A stretch of DNA of 64,000 nucleotides from NCBI GenBank assembly GCA_040954595.2, contig CM082591.2:11842001-11906000 (forward strand), given 5' to 3'. The notes beneath the pieces are model-generated. The model was not told the DNA's origin. It saw nothing but the letters and a program-made list of their open reading frames with translations, and made no database searches. Below are positions 36,001 through 49,014 of this stretch, piece by piece. The stretch's first letter is position 1. The number at the start of each line of letters is the position of its first letter. This stretch comes from Balanoglossus misakiensis. Lineage: Eukaryota > Hemichordata. A program made the position numbers and the translations under genes.

Positions 36001-36975
36001 CAATCAGGGGGTCACGCAGACGTAATCTTTTCATTGGCGTGATACTGATATCACCACGTAACTTGCAATTCCCAAGAGTGCGACTGTACGTACGTAAACT
36101 GTATCAAATTCAACTCATTCACGTCATATGAGAGGAGGTATACCGTGCGAATGCGAGCGCTGGGGGAACCGGGTACCGCCTACTTGAAATGGACCTCTTC
36201 CCTTAGTGAAGTCAAATAATCATAATTATCTATCATGTAAGAAGTCAAAAATGTAAGAGAATGTTTTAATAAATATGTCAACTTATTATTTATATTCCCC
36301 TGTAAATGTCTCATAATTTGAGGAATAATATTTTGGAAGCTGAACGGAAGTTGCAACTCAAATCAAATTTCAACTTCTCCAATATATGGAATAACACTAT
36401 AAGCCTACTGACTTGAGAAACTCAAATTGAATTTCAAATTCTCGAACAAACGAAAATATGTTTGAATGTAAGTAATCTTACTATAAAATTGACATGCAAT
36501 TACCTGTCGTTGGTGAAGCAAACTGAACAATGGACATGACAAATGATGTTTTCTGTGTAGATTATAAATAAACTGACTCTCATCACTTGATGTTAGGATT
36601 TCTTGCATTGCCAGAATGATGTGATCACCAGAATTCTCTGATGAATCAAACAATTTCAGCCTGGAGATTTCCCTGGACAGTGTCTGTGTGAGAAATGATG
36701 GCAAAATATTAATATCATTTATTAGGAAACCTGGCCAGTCACTGAGAAATCTGTCGGCCTTTACAAAGTATAGTTCATAATCTTCTCATAAAATGATAAA
36801 GTTGCCGCAAAGGTATACAGTCACCTATAATTTACATACGCCCATATATGGCTGAAATGGCGTATTTGAGCGTTCTAAAGGACATATGGCGGCGCTCTTT
36901 TTTTCGCGTGTGCCACCCACTGAAAATCTGTGATTGGCTAGATCTCAAGTTTACCATGGTAACTGTAGTTAAATT
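30072..36975 (-). repeat. Array unit 5 (6904 bp, middle class)
   Basis: Ten exons and no 1.1-kb transposon. It has private deletions of 32 bp (about 32535, downstream of e2) and 19 bp (about 32762, e1-e2 intron) and a 2-bp deletion near 34190. At its left end it shares gcaatcaat with units 6-8, so it looks like the transition between the longer units on its left and the 6.0-kb units on its right. Confidence 0.95.
30678..36758 (-). pseudogene. INTS1-like partial gene copy, unit 5
   Basis: Exons: e1 33060-33124, e2 32575-32740, e3 31619-31691, e4 31088-31246, e5 30678-30805, e6 36504-36758, e7 35742-35874, e8 35045-35170, e9 34218-34371, e10 33424-33675. The e8 stop is at 35049-35051 and the e4 frameshift at 31114-31120. 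e1 is the 65-nt form. The two private deletions near e2 are intronic. Confidence 0.85.
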
Positions 36976-39900
36976 ACCATAGGTGACAATATACCTTAAC
37001 ATATCATATTTCTTCTGGGAAGTGTAATTGTTTTAAGATCAAATATTACATGTACATACCAATTGTATGCCTCTCAGATATTGTCTTTCTGTTGATGCAA
37101 TCAATTTGTGCTCACCAATACTGAATAGCTGTAAATATAATCAAAGGAGAAGAAATCACTCACTCATTAGCAATGATACTGCAAAAGTGGAAGTGACTGA
37201 TTTTGAGTATGAAGTTGGAAAAGAGTCCCAGTACAGTGTAGAGAGGTTTCCAGATTAGGTAGATTTTGCTGTCCAACCATTTTCACACAACGGCCATAAA
37301 ACTTAAAGAAGAACTATTAAATTACCCAGCCTGATAAGTTTTGTGGTGTTTGGAAAGTCGTCCATGTCTGATGACACAAGATCAGCTTTTGATTGTAACA
37401 TGAGACATGATCAGTTGTGTTTTGGTTCAAAAGAACATGACCTGGTTTAAGAAGCCTTGCAACTTCAGGTGACTACAGAAGGAGCTATACTGTGCCCATT
37501 GGCCTTGATTTGACTGAGAAACCATGATTTACTGAAAAGCCACTTGGAAAAGGGTCCACTTTATTTCTAAACCAAACTTACCTTCAGGAAGATCATCTTG
37601 GCTGACTCTTGACTATCTACAGTGACTTTTCTTGCATCCATCTTGGCTGCAACATCTTTCTTTTCATCCACCTGCATTGCCTCACTTTTCTCCTCTTTCT
37701 TTTCCTCATCTGCAAATAAAAATTGTGTTATGTCCAGGAAATATTATTTACTTTCTGAGAAGAAACTGGAATATCTAGCTTTGCAAATCAGTTAGTGAAA
37801 TAAGAGAACGCAAACAATTAATTGTCATGAAATAGTCACCTCTGTTAATATCGCGAAAAATTTCCCATCACAAAAATTACCAAGATTACAGTAACCTAAA
37901 AATATAAAATCCTAATAATGTCCAAAGTTGAAGAATTCTATATGTATGACTTAACTTTTGAGACACTATTTCACAACACAAATACTAGTACCTTTGTTCT
38001 CTTTATCCAGGAATGAATTTTTTTCCACCTTCTGCTCCTCTCATCTGTTGAACTTCCACTAACTGAGCCATGTATCCTTTGTCAACCACAGCCTGTTCCA
38101 TACTGTACAGATCTTGTCTGCAGGCCATGTCGAGATGCTGCAGTAGTTTGCTGTGAAAAGAAACAGAAGTGTTACATGTGTATGTGTGTTACAGGGCCAG
38201 ATCACGGCACATCATGACAAAATCTTTGTGAATATGGTGCTAGCATCATGTTTATAGCAGATCATGTGTATTCATACTTGTGGGCCAAATGACCTTAATA
38301 TGTGGTTTGTTGTATGACTTAATTATAACACACACACCCAGTTTTTTAATAGTCCTGCTTGAAAGATCACAGAGTGTCTTTGGCTACTGAAAAGCACCAC
38401 CACAATGAGAGATAACTCACAACACCGAAGAGTAAATCTCTAAAGTTGTAATTTAAACCAAGTATGGAAATTGGGATGTACGGTAGCTTTGATGAGGAAT
38501 AATTCTAGAGTTACAACATACCTCATGCTGTTGACTGGTATACCAAAGGACTGCACAAACAAGACCAACTGAGCTGGTTCCAAGTCTTCCAGGGCTGAAA
38601 AAAATGACAAATTCAGGATGAAAACAACAAAAGTTTGGTGAGAAAAGATCCCAAGTTGAATTGACACACAGATTGGCAGATATTTCCACGAAATATCACA
38701 TGTAAATGGTGCAACAACAGATTAACCGATCAGGCCATGACAAATACTGCACCTCTTCACAAAAACTGCTGGGTTGCAATTTATAGCATAAAATTACTGT
38801 AAAACAGGAAATTTTTGTGATATCACAAGAGAGCTGACTATTCCATTGCTCACATTGTTTCTTTGCGACCATTTATTTTCACGTTTTTTGGCTCTAACGA
38901 AATTCGCAAAAATTTCCCCTTTTACAATAGTATGGTTGGATCTATACAATGTATACATTGAATGGGGATGAACACTGGACAGTGGAGCATTCTATATTAA
39001 AATTTGGGAAAACATTGAAGCCATATTAAGGTCATACTTGATTAAGCTGAAAGACGGCACAGAATAAATTTGAAATTCAATTGGCTACAAAAATTGACTT
39101 TTCTGCCATTCTGAGATCTCCATGCTGAGCTCAATTATGTTGCTGCTTCATATAGTGGTCAGCAATAAAAACTTACTACTGTTACAGTGGTTATACATGT
39201 AACTCTTATTAAATGTTTTTTTTTCTTGTTTTATCATGAAATCTGACAATATCACGAAATCTGACTGTGGGTGGCACGACAGAATAAAACTGGTTTTCGT
39301 CTCAACTTTTGTACATGTAGTGACACAATGAAAGAATGACAGAGAAACTGCTAACAGACAGATTATTATATATTTTTTTACCTTTTCATGTCACTTTTAT
39401 AAAACACTGCATGGCAACAAATGTGAACCATGAACAATTTGCAAGACAATGAACTAGAAGTTGAACGAGATTTGAAGACCTGCTCTGGAAGTAATTGATT
39501 GACACTCACCCATGAGTAAGATTCCGCATGGGGCTGTGTGGCTTTCTTCAAGTAATTGTAGAATATATGTAACATGGATGTCAGTGTACATAGTGTTGGT
39601 CTGGTCGGCACTGGTGTCTCTACACAGCATGGAGCTGAGTATGGTGGGCCTTTCTACAATCAACTGAGCTAAATGTGACAATGTGTAATTAAAGAGAAAT
39701 ATACAGTCAGTGGAGTAAAGGGTATAACACAATCATACTGATGGAATTCTCACTACCTGAAATAGGTTTTTGCTACCTAGGTGAGTGATGAATAAAGGTC
39801 TAATGTCCTCTCTGATATAACATACTAGTGTATGGTAAATGTCTTTCAGAGATCTACACATTAAAGGGACAAACTCTCTACAGTTAATTCATTTTGGGGA

Positions 39901-42900
39901 GATTTTTACTCTCATATCCTACAAACGGGATGGAAGTTGTGTGTGGTCGAACATTGATTCACTATATATCCACATGTAGAATAACATAAATGGTGTCTTG
40001 TATCAAACATAATGTATGGAAAAAGGGCAGCGAGAGAGAGACTTTGTCCCTTTAAATATCATAGCTGGCATACAGTTATAAATATGCATTTTTTGATTTA
40101 TGTCTTGCAAGTACAAAACTGTTCTTTATTAAAAAGAAATACAGACAAGGTGATCCCAGGAACATAAAACCCAAAACTCAAAGCTACCAGACAGATGAGT
40201 CTTGAGATAAACTTGGACTTACTTGTCAATCAATCTGGACTGCTCTTGTAACAACAACTCACTCAATGCTTCACTGGTGCTGGATGATTTTGTTGGCACT
40301 TGCATAGCAACAGATAAGGCTTTATTCAGAAACTCTTCTAGTTGGCTGGAATTGGCGCCTGTCAGCTGGTGATACACTGCATATGGTGCAAAGTCAAACA
40401 AAATTCACCCAATCATAAAATGTATCATTAACATGATCATACCATAAAATATGTGAATGAATTACAATTATAGCGTGCGCATATTGAATCATACGAAATC
40501 ACACCAAATAACGCGAGACTTAGAAATAACATTACATGTGTATGGTGCCACTTAAACGACACCATTTATTCTTTTTGAGCCTAAATCATGTTTAACCACA
40601 ACTAGACAACCACAATGACCTTGTGAGAATGAAACCCACCAATAAATACATGTAGATAATCTGAAGCTATCACAGAAACAGAATGTCTTTGACAAAGTAT
40701 TGCAAAGCCTTCAGTTGACCGCGAAAAAGTTGACGAAGCATGCATGTGGAAAGTGGAGTGTTGACAACAATGTGAATATATGCACGATAGCTTGCTGCGC
40801 TCGCACTCAGGTCAAACCTGTTACATATTACCAAAAATGTGGATCTATATAATTAACATTGGGTCCGTTCCTTCTTATCCCACTCGTGTTTCTGTTTGTT
40901 TGGTGAGAATATCTAATAGGTTAGCCCCTTTCACTCCCAGTTCCTTCTTTAGAGGTCCAACCTTACCATAGAAAACGATGGGTTTGGACTGGAACATGGC
41001 GGTGAAAGGGTTCAGGTGCTTGAGGGAGTGTTAAAAATGCAGACTTTACCTTTCTATAACATGTCTCTATCTACAGCCATCCGTCCCTCAGTGACGGCTT
41101 CAATGATTTCACTCACTTCATCCAAGTTGCCACCACTGGCTTTGATGGGACTTTTCTCACTGCTCAGGGATTTCGCTGGAAGGAAGGACGTAAGACTGGA
41201 ATTAAGGCATACGTCCCTACATAAAGGGAGGACATTTGGACATGATACCACAAATGGTTAATGGAGTTTCTGGGAAGGTTTTCAAATTCCAGGAATTTCC
41301 AGGAGTGTACGAATCCAGTTAAGAATTCTTTATGTCATGTGATCTGGCCATGTGACCTGCAGCATTGTCATTTCCAGGTGACGGCAAACAACATAGTGGC
41401 ATCCAGTAAAAGTTTTCCACGTATGTAAGTACTTAAGAACCGCCAGACATGTAACATGTATCAGGTATAGTACCTCATCAGCCTCATGGCATTTTGTCTG
41501 CACAGTCTTTGTCTGCACCACGTTGCTGAAGTTGCCTGTCATCTGGAAAATTGAATGCCAACGTATTTGCCCTTGAGCGCGTCTGGCGTCTTTTGATATC
41601 AAAGAATAAATGCATTGTACAAACTTGAAACTATGTAGAATTTTTCTATTTATCCTGTGTGATATAGTGAAAACGCTCAAGTTACAGTTTGTGTATGGTT
41701 TTGAGAATTATTTCACTGCTTGAGGTAAGTGAAATAAACAGCTCACCTTGTTGTCTGTTGACTTTTTCATACTGGTTGAGAAGTTTTGTAAACACACTGT
41801 TTTCAGACTTTGATGAACTCAAAATTGCAGACACTAGCTGGACAAATCTCATCATATCTTCCTTCTTTTCAAGATGTTTCTAAATGATATAAAGGAGTGA
41901 GAGTGAGAATTGTGCATGATTATGTCAGTTTTGAACTTTCATGTCTGTTTTGGACTGAGAGCTGTTGAATGAGAGAGAGAGAGGGAGAGAGAGATCGCGC
42001 TCGAACAATCAGGGGGTCACGCAGACGTAATCTTTTCATTGGCGTGATACTGATATCACCACGTAACTTGCAATTCCCAAGAGTGCGACTGTACGTACGT
42101 AAACTGTATCAAATTCAACTCATTCACGTCATATGAGAGGAGGTATACCGTGCGAATGCGAGCGCTGGGGGAACCGGGTACCGCCTACTTGAAATGGACC
42201 TCTTCCCTTAGTGAAGTCAAATAATCATAATTATCTATCATGTAAGAAGTCAAAAATGTAAGAGAATGTTTTAATAAATATGTCAACTTATTATTTATAT
42301 TCCCCTGTATATATTCCCCTGTAAATGTCTCATAATTTGAGGAATAATATTTTGGAAGCTGAACGGAAGTTGCAACTCAAATCAAATTTCAACTTCTCCA
42401 ATATATGGAATAACACTATAAGCCTACTGACTTGAGAAACTCAAATTGAATTTCAAATTCTCGAACAAACGAAAATATGTTTGAATGTAAGTAATCTTAC
42501 TATAAAATTGACATGCAATTACCTGTCGTTGGTGAAGCAAACTGAACAATGGACATGACAAATGATGTTTTCTGTGTAGATTATAAATAAACTGACTCTC
42601 ATCACTTGATGTTAGGATTTCTTGCATTGCCAGAATGATGTGATCACCAGAATTCTCTGATGAATCAAACAATTTCAGCCTGGAGATTTCCCTGGACAGT
42701 GTCTGTGTGAGAAATGATGGCAAAATATTAATATCATTTATTAGGAAACCTGGCCAGTCACTGAGAAATCTGTCGGCCTTTACAAAGTATAGTTCATAAT
42801 CTTCTCATAAAATGATAAAGTTGCCGCAAAGGTATACAGTCACCTATAATTTACATACGCCCATATATGGCTGAAATGGCGTATTTGAGCGTTCTAAAGG

Positions 42901-42994
42901 ACATATGGCGGCGCTCTTTTTTTCACGTGTGCCACCCACTGAAAATCTGTGATTGGCTAGATCTCAAGTTTACCATGGTAACTGTAGTTAAATT
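36976..42994 (-). repeat. Array unit 6 (6019 bp, deleted class)
   Basis: Carries the 962-bp deletion (junction 39674/39675), removing e10, the tandem join and e1. Eight exons remain. The right half is nearly identical to unit 7, including the 14-bp duplication near 42300. Confidence 0.95.
37582..42777 (-). pseudogene. INTS1-like partial gene copy, unit 6 (e1 and e10 deleted)
   Basis: Exons left: e2 39510-39674 (first base and acceptor AG lost), e3 38522-38594, e4 37992-38150, e5 37582-37709, e6 42523-42777, e7 41747-41879, e8 41050-41175, e9 40223-40376. The e8 stop is at 41054-41056 and the e4 frameshift at 38018-38024. The deletion fuses the former e10 pyrimidine tract to e2. Confidence 0.85.
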
Positions 42995-45900
42995 ACCATA
43001 GGTGACAATATACCTTAACATATCATATTTCTTCTGGGAAGTGTAATTGTTTTAAGATCAAATATTACATGTACATACCAATTGTATGCCTCTCAGATAT
43101 TGTCTTTCTGTTGATGCAATCAATTTGTGCTCACCAATACTGAATAGCTGTAAATATAATCAAAGGAGAAGAAATCACTCACTCATTAGCAATGATACTG
43201 CAAAAGTGGAAGTGACTGATTTTGAGTATGAAGTTGGAAAAGAGTCCCAGTACAGTGTAGAGAGGTTTCCAGATTAGGTAGATTTTGCTGTCCAACCATT
43301 TTCACACAACGGCCATAAAACTTAAAGAAGAACTATTAAATTACCCAGCCTGATAAGTTTTGTGGTGTTTGGAAAGTCGTCCATGTCTGATGACACAAGA
43401 TCAGCTTTTGATTGTAACATGAGACATGATCAGTTGTGTTTTGGTTCAAAAGAACATGACCTGGTTTAAGAAGCCTTGCAACTTCAGGTGACTACAGAAG
43501 GAGCTATACTGTGCCCATTGGCCTTGATTTGACTGAGAAACCATGATTTACTGAAAAGCCACTTGGAAAAGGGTCCACTTTATTTCTAAACCAAACTTAC
43601 CTTCAGGAAGATCATCTTGGCTGACTCTTGACTATCTACAGTGACTTTTCTTGCATCCATCTTGGCTGCAACATCTTTCTTTTCATCCACCTGCATTGCC
43701 TCACTTTTCTCCTCTTTCTTTTCCTCATCTGCAAATAAAAATTGTGTTATGTCCAGGAAATATTATTTACTTTCTGAGAAGAAACTGGAATATCTAGCTT
43801 TGCAAATCAGTTAGTGAAATAAGAGAACGCAAACAATTAATTGTCATGAAATAGTCACCTCTGTTAATATCGCGAAAAATTTCCCATCACAAAAATTACC
43901 AAGATTACAGTAACCTAAAAATATAAAATCCTAATAATGTCCAAAGTTGAAGAATTCTATATGTATGACTTAACTTTTGAGACACTATTTCACAACACAA
44001 ATACTAGTACCTTTGTTCTCTTTATCCAGGAATGAATTTTTTTCCACCTTCTGCTCCTCTCATCTGTTGAACTTCCACTAACTGAGCCATGTATCCTTTG
44101 TCAACCACAGCCTGATCCATACTGTACAGATCTTGTCTGCAGGCCATGTCGAGATGCTGCAGTAGTTTGCTGTGAAAAGAAACAGAAGTGTTACATGTGT
44201 ATGTGTGTTACAGGGCCAGATCACGGCACATCATGACAAAATCTTTGTGAATATGGTGCTAGCATCATGTTTATAGCAGATCATGTGTATTCATACTTGT
44301 GGGCCAAATGACCTTAATATGTGGTTTGTTGTATGACTTAATTATAACACACACACCCAGTTTTTTTAATAGTCCTGCTTGAAAGATCACAGAGTGTCTT
44401 TGGCTACTGAAAAGCACCACCACAATGAGAGATAACTCACAACACCGAAGAGTAAATCTCTAAAGTTGTAATTTAAACCAAGTATGGAAATTGGGATGTA
44501 CGGTAGCTTTGATGAGGAATAATTCTAGAGTTACAACATACCTCATGCTGTTGACTGGTATACCAAAGGACTGCACAAACAAGACCAACTGAGCTGGTTC
44601 CAAGTCTTCCAGGGCTGAAAAAAATGACAAATTCAGGATGAAAACAACAAAAGTTTGGTGAGAAAAGATCCCAAGTTGAATTGACACACAGATTGGCAGA
44701 TATTTCCACGAAATATCACATGTAAATGGTGCAACAACAGATTAACCGATCAGGCCATGACAAATACTGCACCTCTTCACAAAAACTGCTGGGTTGCAAT
44801 TTATAGCATAAAATTACTGTAAAACAGGAAATTTTTGTGATATCACAAGAGAGCTGACTATTCCATTGCTCACATTGTTTCTTTGCGACCATTTATTTTC
44901 ACGTTTTTTGGCTCTCACGAAATTCGCAAAAATTTCCCCTTTTACAATAGTATGGTTGGATCTATACAATGTATACATTGAATGGGGATGAACACTGGAC
45001 AGTGGAGCATTCTATATTAAAATTTGGGAAAACATTGAAGCCATATTAAGGTCATACTTGATTAAGCTGAAAGACGGCACAGAATAAATTTGAAATTCAA
45101 TTGGCTACAAAAATTGACTTTTCTGCCATTCTGAGATCTCCATGCTGAGCTCAATTATGTTGCTGCTTCATATAGTGGTCAGCAATAAAAACTTACTACT
45201 GTTACAGTGGTTATACATGTAACTCTTATTAAATGTTTTTTTTTCTTGTTTTATCATGAAATCTGACAATATCACGAAATCTGACTGTGGGTGGCACGAC
45301 AGAATAAAACTGGTTTTCGTCTCAACTTTTGTACATGTAGTGACACAATGAAAGAATGACAGAGAAACTGCTAACAGACAGATTATTATATATTTTTTTA
45401 CCTTTTCATGTCACTTTTATAAAACACTGCATGGCAACAAATGTGAACCATGAACAATTTGCAAGACAATGAACTAGAAGTTGAACGAGATTTGAAGACC
45501 TGCTCTGGAAGTAATTGATTGACACTCACCCATGAGTAAGATTCCGCATGGGGCTGTGTGGCTTTCTTCAAGTAATTGTAGAATATATGTAACATGGATG
45601 TCAGTGTACATAGTGTTGGTCTGGTCGGCACTGGTGTCTCTACACAGCATGGAGCTGAGTATGGTGGGCCTTTCTACAATCAACTGAGCTAAATGTGACA
45701 ATGTGTAATTAAAGAGAAATATACAGTCAGTGGAGTAAAGGGTATAACACAATCATACTGATGGAATTCTCACTACCTGAAATAGGTTTTTGCTACCTAG
45801 GTGAGTGATGAATAAAGGTCTAATGTCCTCTCTGATATAACATACTAGTGTATGGTAAATGTCTTTCAGAGATCTACACATTAAAGGGACAAACTCTCTA

Positions 45901-48900
45901 CAGTTAATTCATTTTGGGGAGATTTTTACTCTCATATCCTACAAACGGGATGGAAGTTGTGTGTGGTCGAACATTGATTCACTATATATCCACATGTAGA
46001 ATAACATAAATGGTGTCTTGTATCAAACATAATGTATGGAAAAAGGGCAGCGAGAGAGAGACTTTGTCCCTTTAAATATCATAGCTGGCATACAGTTATA
46101 AATATGCATTTTTTGATTTATGTCTTGCAAGTACAAAACTGTTCTTTATTAAAAAGAAATACAGACAAGGTGATCCCAGGAACATAAAACCCAAAACTCA
46201 AAGCTACCAGACAGATGAGTCTTGAGATAAACTTGGACTTACTTGTCAATCAATCTGGACTGCTCTTGTAACAACAACTCACTCAATGCTTCACTGGTGC
46301 TGGATGATTTTGTTGGCACTTGCATAGCAACAGATAAGGCTTTATTCAGAAACTCTTCTAGTTGGCTGGAATTGGCGCCTGTCAGCTGGTGATACACTGC
46401 ATATGGTGCAAAGTCAAACAAAATTCACCCAATCATAAAATGTATCATTAACATGATCATACCATAAAAAATGTGAATGAATTACAATTATAGCGTGCGC
46501 ATATTGAATCATACGAAATCACACCAAATAACGCGAGACTTAGAAATAACATTACATGTGTATGGTGCCACTTAAACGACACCATTTATTCTTTTTGAGC
46601 CTAAATCATGTTTAACCACAACTAGACAACCACAATGACCTTGTGAGAATGAAACCCACCAATAAATACATGTAGATAATCTGAAGCTATCACAGAAACA
46701 GAATGTCTTTGACAAAGTATTGCAAAGCCTTCAGTTGACCGCGAAAAAGTTGACGAAGCATGCATGTGGAAAGTGGAGTGTTGACAACAATGTGAATATA
46801 TGCACGATAGCTTGCTGCGCTCGCACTCAGGTCAAACCTGTTACATATTACCAAAAATGTGGATCTATATAATTAACATTGGGTCCGTTCCTTCTTATCC
46901 CACTCGTGTTTCTGTTTGTTTGGTGAGAATATCTAATAGGTTAGCCCCTTTCACTCCCAGTTCCTTCTTTAGAGGTCCAACCTTACCATAGAAAACGATG
47001 GGTTTGGACTGGAACATGGCGGTGAAAGGGTTCAGGTGCTTGAGGGAGTGTTAAAAATGCAGACTTTACCTTTCTATAACATGTCTCTATCTACAGCCAT
47101 CCGTCCCTCAGTGACGGCTTCAATGATTTCACTCACTTCATCCAAGTTGCCACCACTGGCTTTGATGGGACTTTTCTCACTGCTCAGGGATTTCGCTGGA
47201 AGGAAGGACGTAAGACTGGAATTAAGGCATACGTCCCTACATAAAGGGAGGACATTTGGACATGATACCACAAATGGTTAATGGAGTTTCTGGGAAGGTT
47301 TTCAAATTCCAGGAATTTCCAGGAGTGTACGAATCCAGTTAAGAATTCTTTATGTCATGTGATCTGGCCATGTGACCTGCAGCATTGTCATTTCCAGGTG
47401 ACGGCAAACAACATAGTGGCATCCAGTAAAAGTTTTCCACGTATGTAAGTACTTAAGAACCGCCAGACATGTAACATGTATCAGGTATAGTACCTCATCA
47501 GCCTCATGGCATTTTGTCTGCACAGTCTTTGTCTGCACCACGTTGCTGAAGTTGCCTGTCATCTGGAAAATTGAATGCCAACGTATTTGCCCTTGAGCGC
47601 GTCTGGCGTCTTTTGATATCAAAGAATAAATGCATTGTACAAACTTGAAACTATGTAGAATTTTTCTATTTATCCTGTGTGATATAGTGAAAACGCTCAA
47701 GTTACAGTTTGTGTATGGTTTTGAGAATTATTTCACTGCTTGAGGTAAGTGAAATAAACAGCTCACCTTGTTGTCTGTTGACTTTTTCATACTGGTTGAG
47801 AAGTTTTGTAAACACACTGTTTTCAGACTTTGATGAACTCAAAATTGCAGACACTAGCTGGACAAATCTCATCATATCTTCCTTCTTTTCAAGATGTTTC
47901 TAAATGATATAAAGGAGTGAGAGTGAGAATTGTGCATGATTATGTCAGTTTTGAACTTTCATGTCTGTTTTGGACTGAGAGCTGTTGAATGAGAGAGAGA
48001 GAGGGAGAGAGAGATCGCGCTCGAACAATCAGGGGGTCACGCAGACGTAATCTTTTCATTGGCGTGATACTGATATCACCACGTAACTTGCAATTCCCAA
48101 GAGTGCGACTGTACGTACGTAAACTGTATCAAATTCAACTCATTCACGTCATATGAGAGGAGGTATACCGTGCGAATGCGAGCGCTGGGGGAACCGGGTA
48201 CCGCCTACTTGAAATGGACCTCTTCCCTTAGTGAAGTCAAATAATCATAATTATCTATCATGTAAGAAGTCAAAAATGTAAGAGAATGTTTTAATAAATA
48301 TGTCAACTTATTATTTATATTCCCCTGTATATATTCCCCTGTAAATGTCTCATAATTTGAGGAATAATATTTTGGAAGCTGAACGGAAGTTGCAACTCAA
48401 ATCAAATTTCAACTTCTCCAATATATGGAATAACACTATAAGCCTACTGACTTGAGAAACTCAAATTGAATTTCAAATTCTCGAACAAACGAAAATATGT
48501 TTGAATGTAAGTAATCTTACTATAAAATTGACATGCAATTACCTGTCGTTGGTGAAGCAAACTGAACAATGGACATGACAAATGATGTTTTCTGTGTAGA
48601 TTATAAATAAACTGACTCTCATCACTTGATGTTAGGATTTCTTGCATTGCCAGAATGATGTGATCACCAGAATTCTCTGATGAATCAAACAATTTCAGCC
48701 TGGAGATTTCCCTGGACAGTGTCTGTGTGAGAAATGATGGCAAAATATTAATATCATTTATTAGGAAACCTGGCCAGTCACTGAGAAATCTGTCGGCCTT
48801 TACAAAGTATAGTTCATAATCTTCTCATAAAATGATAAAGTTGCCGCAAAGGTATACAGTCACCTATAATTTACATACGCCCATATATGGCTGAAATGGC

Positions 48901-49014
48901 GTATTTGAGCGTTCTAAAGGACATATGGCGGCGCTCTTTTTTTCACGTGTGCCACCCACTGAAAATCTGTGATTGGCTAGATCTCAAGTTTACCATGGTA
49001 ACTGTAGTTAAATT
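42995..49014 (-). repeat. Array unit 7 (6020 bp, deleted class)
   Basis: Deletion junction at 45694/45695. e4 carries gatcc instead of gttcc (about 44115), a Glu-to-Asp change shared only with unit 8, while its right half matches unit 6. It is therefore related to unit 8 on the left and unit 6 on the right. Confidence 0.95.
43601..48797 (-). pseudogene. INTS1-like partial gene copy, unit 7 (e1 and e10 deleted)
   Basis: Exons left: e2 45530-45694 (acceptor lost), e3 44542-44614, e4 44011-44169, e5 43601-43728, e6 48543-48797, e7 47767-47899, e8 47070-47195, e9 46243-46396. The e8 stop is at 47074-47076 and the e4 frameshift at 44037-44043. e4 also has a Glu-to-Asp change shared with unit 8. 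Confidence 0.85.
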
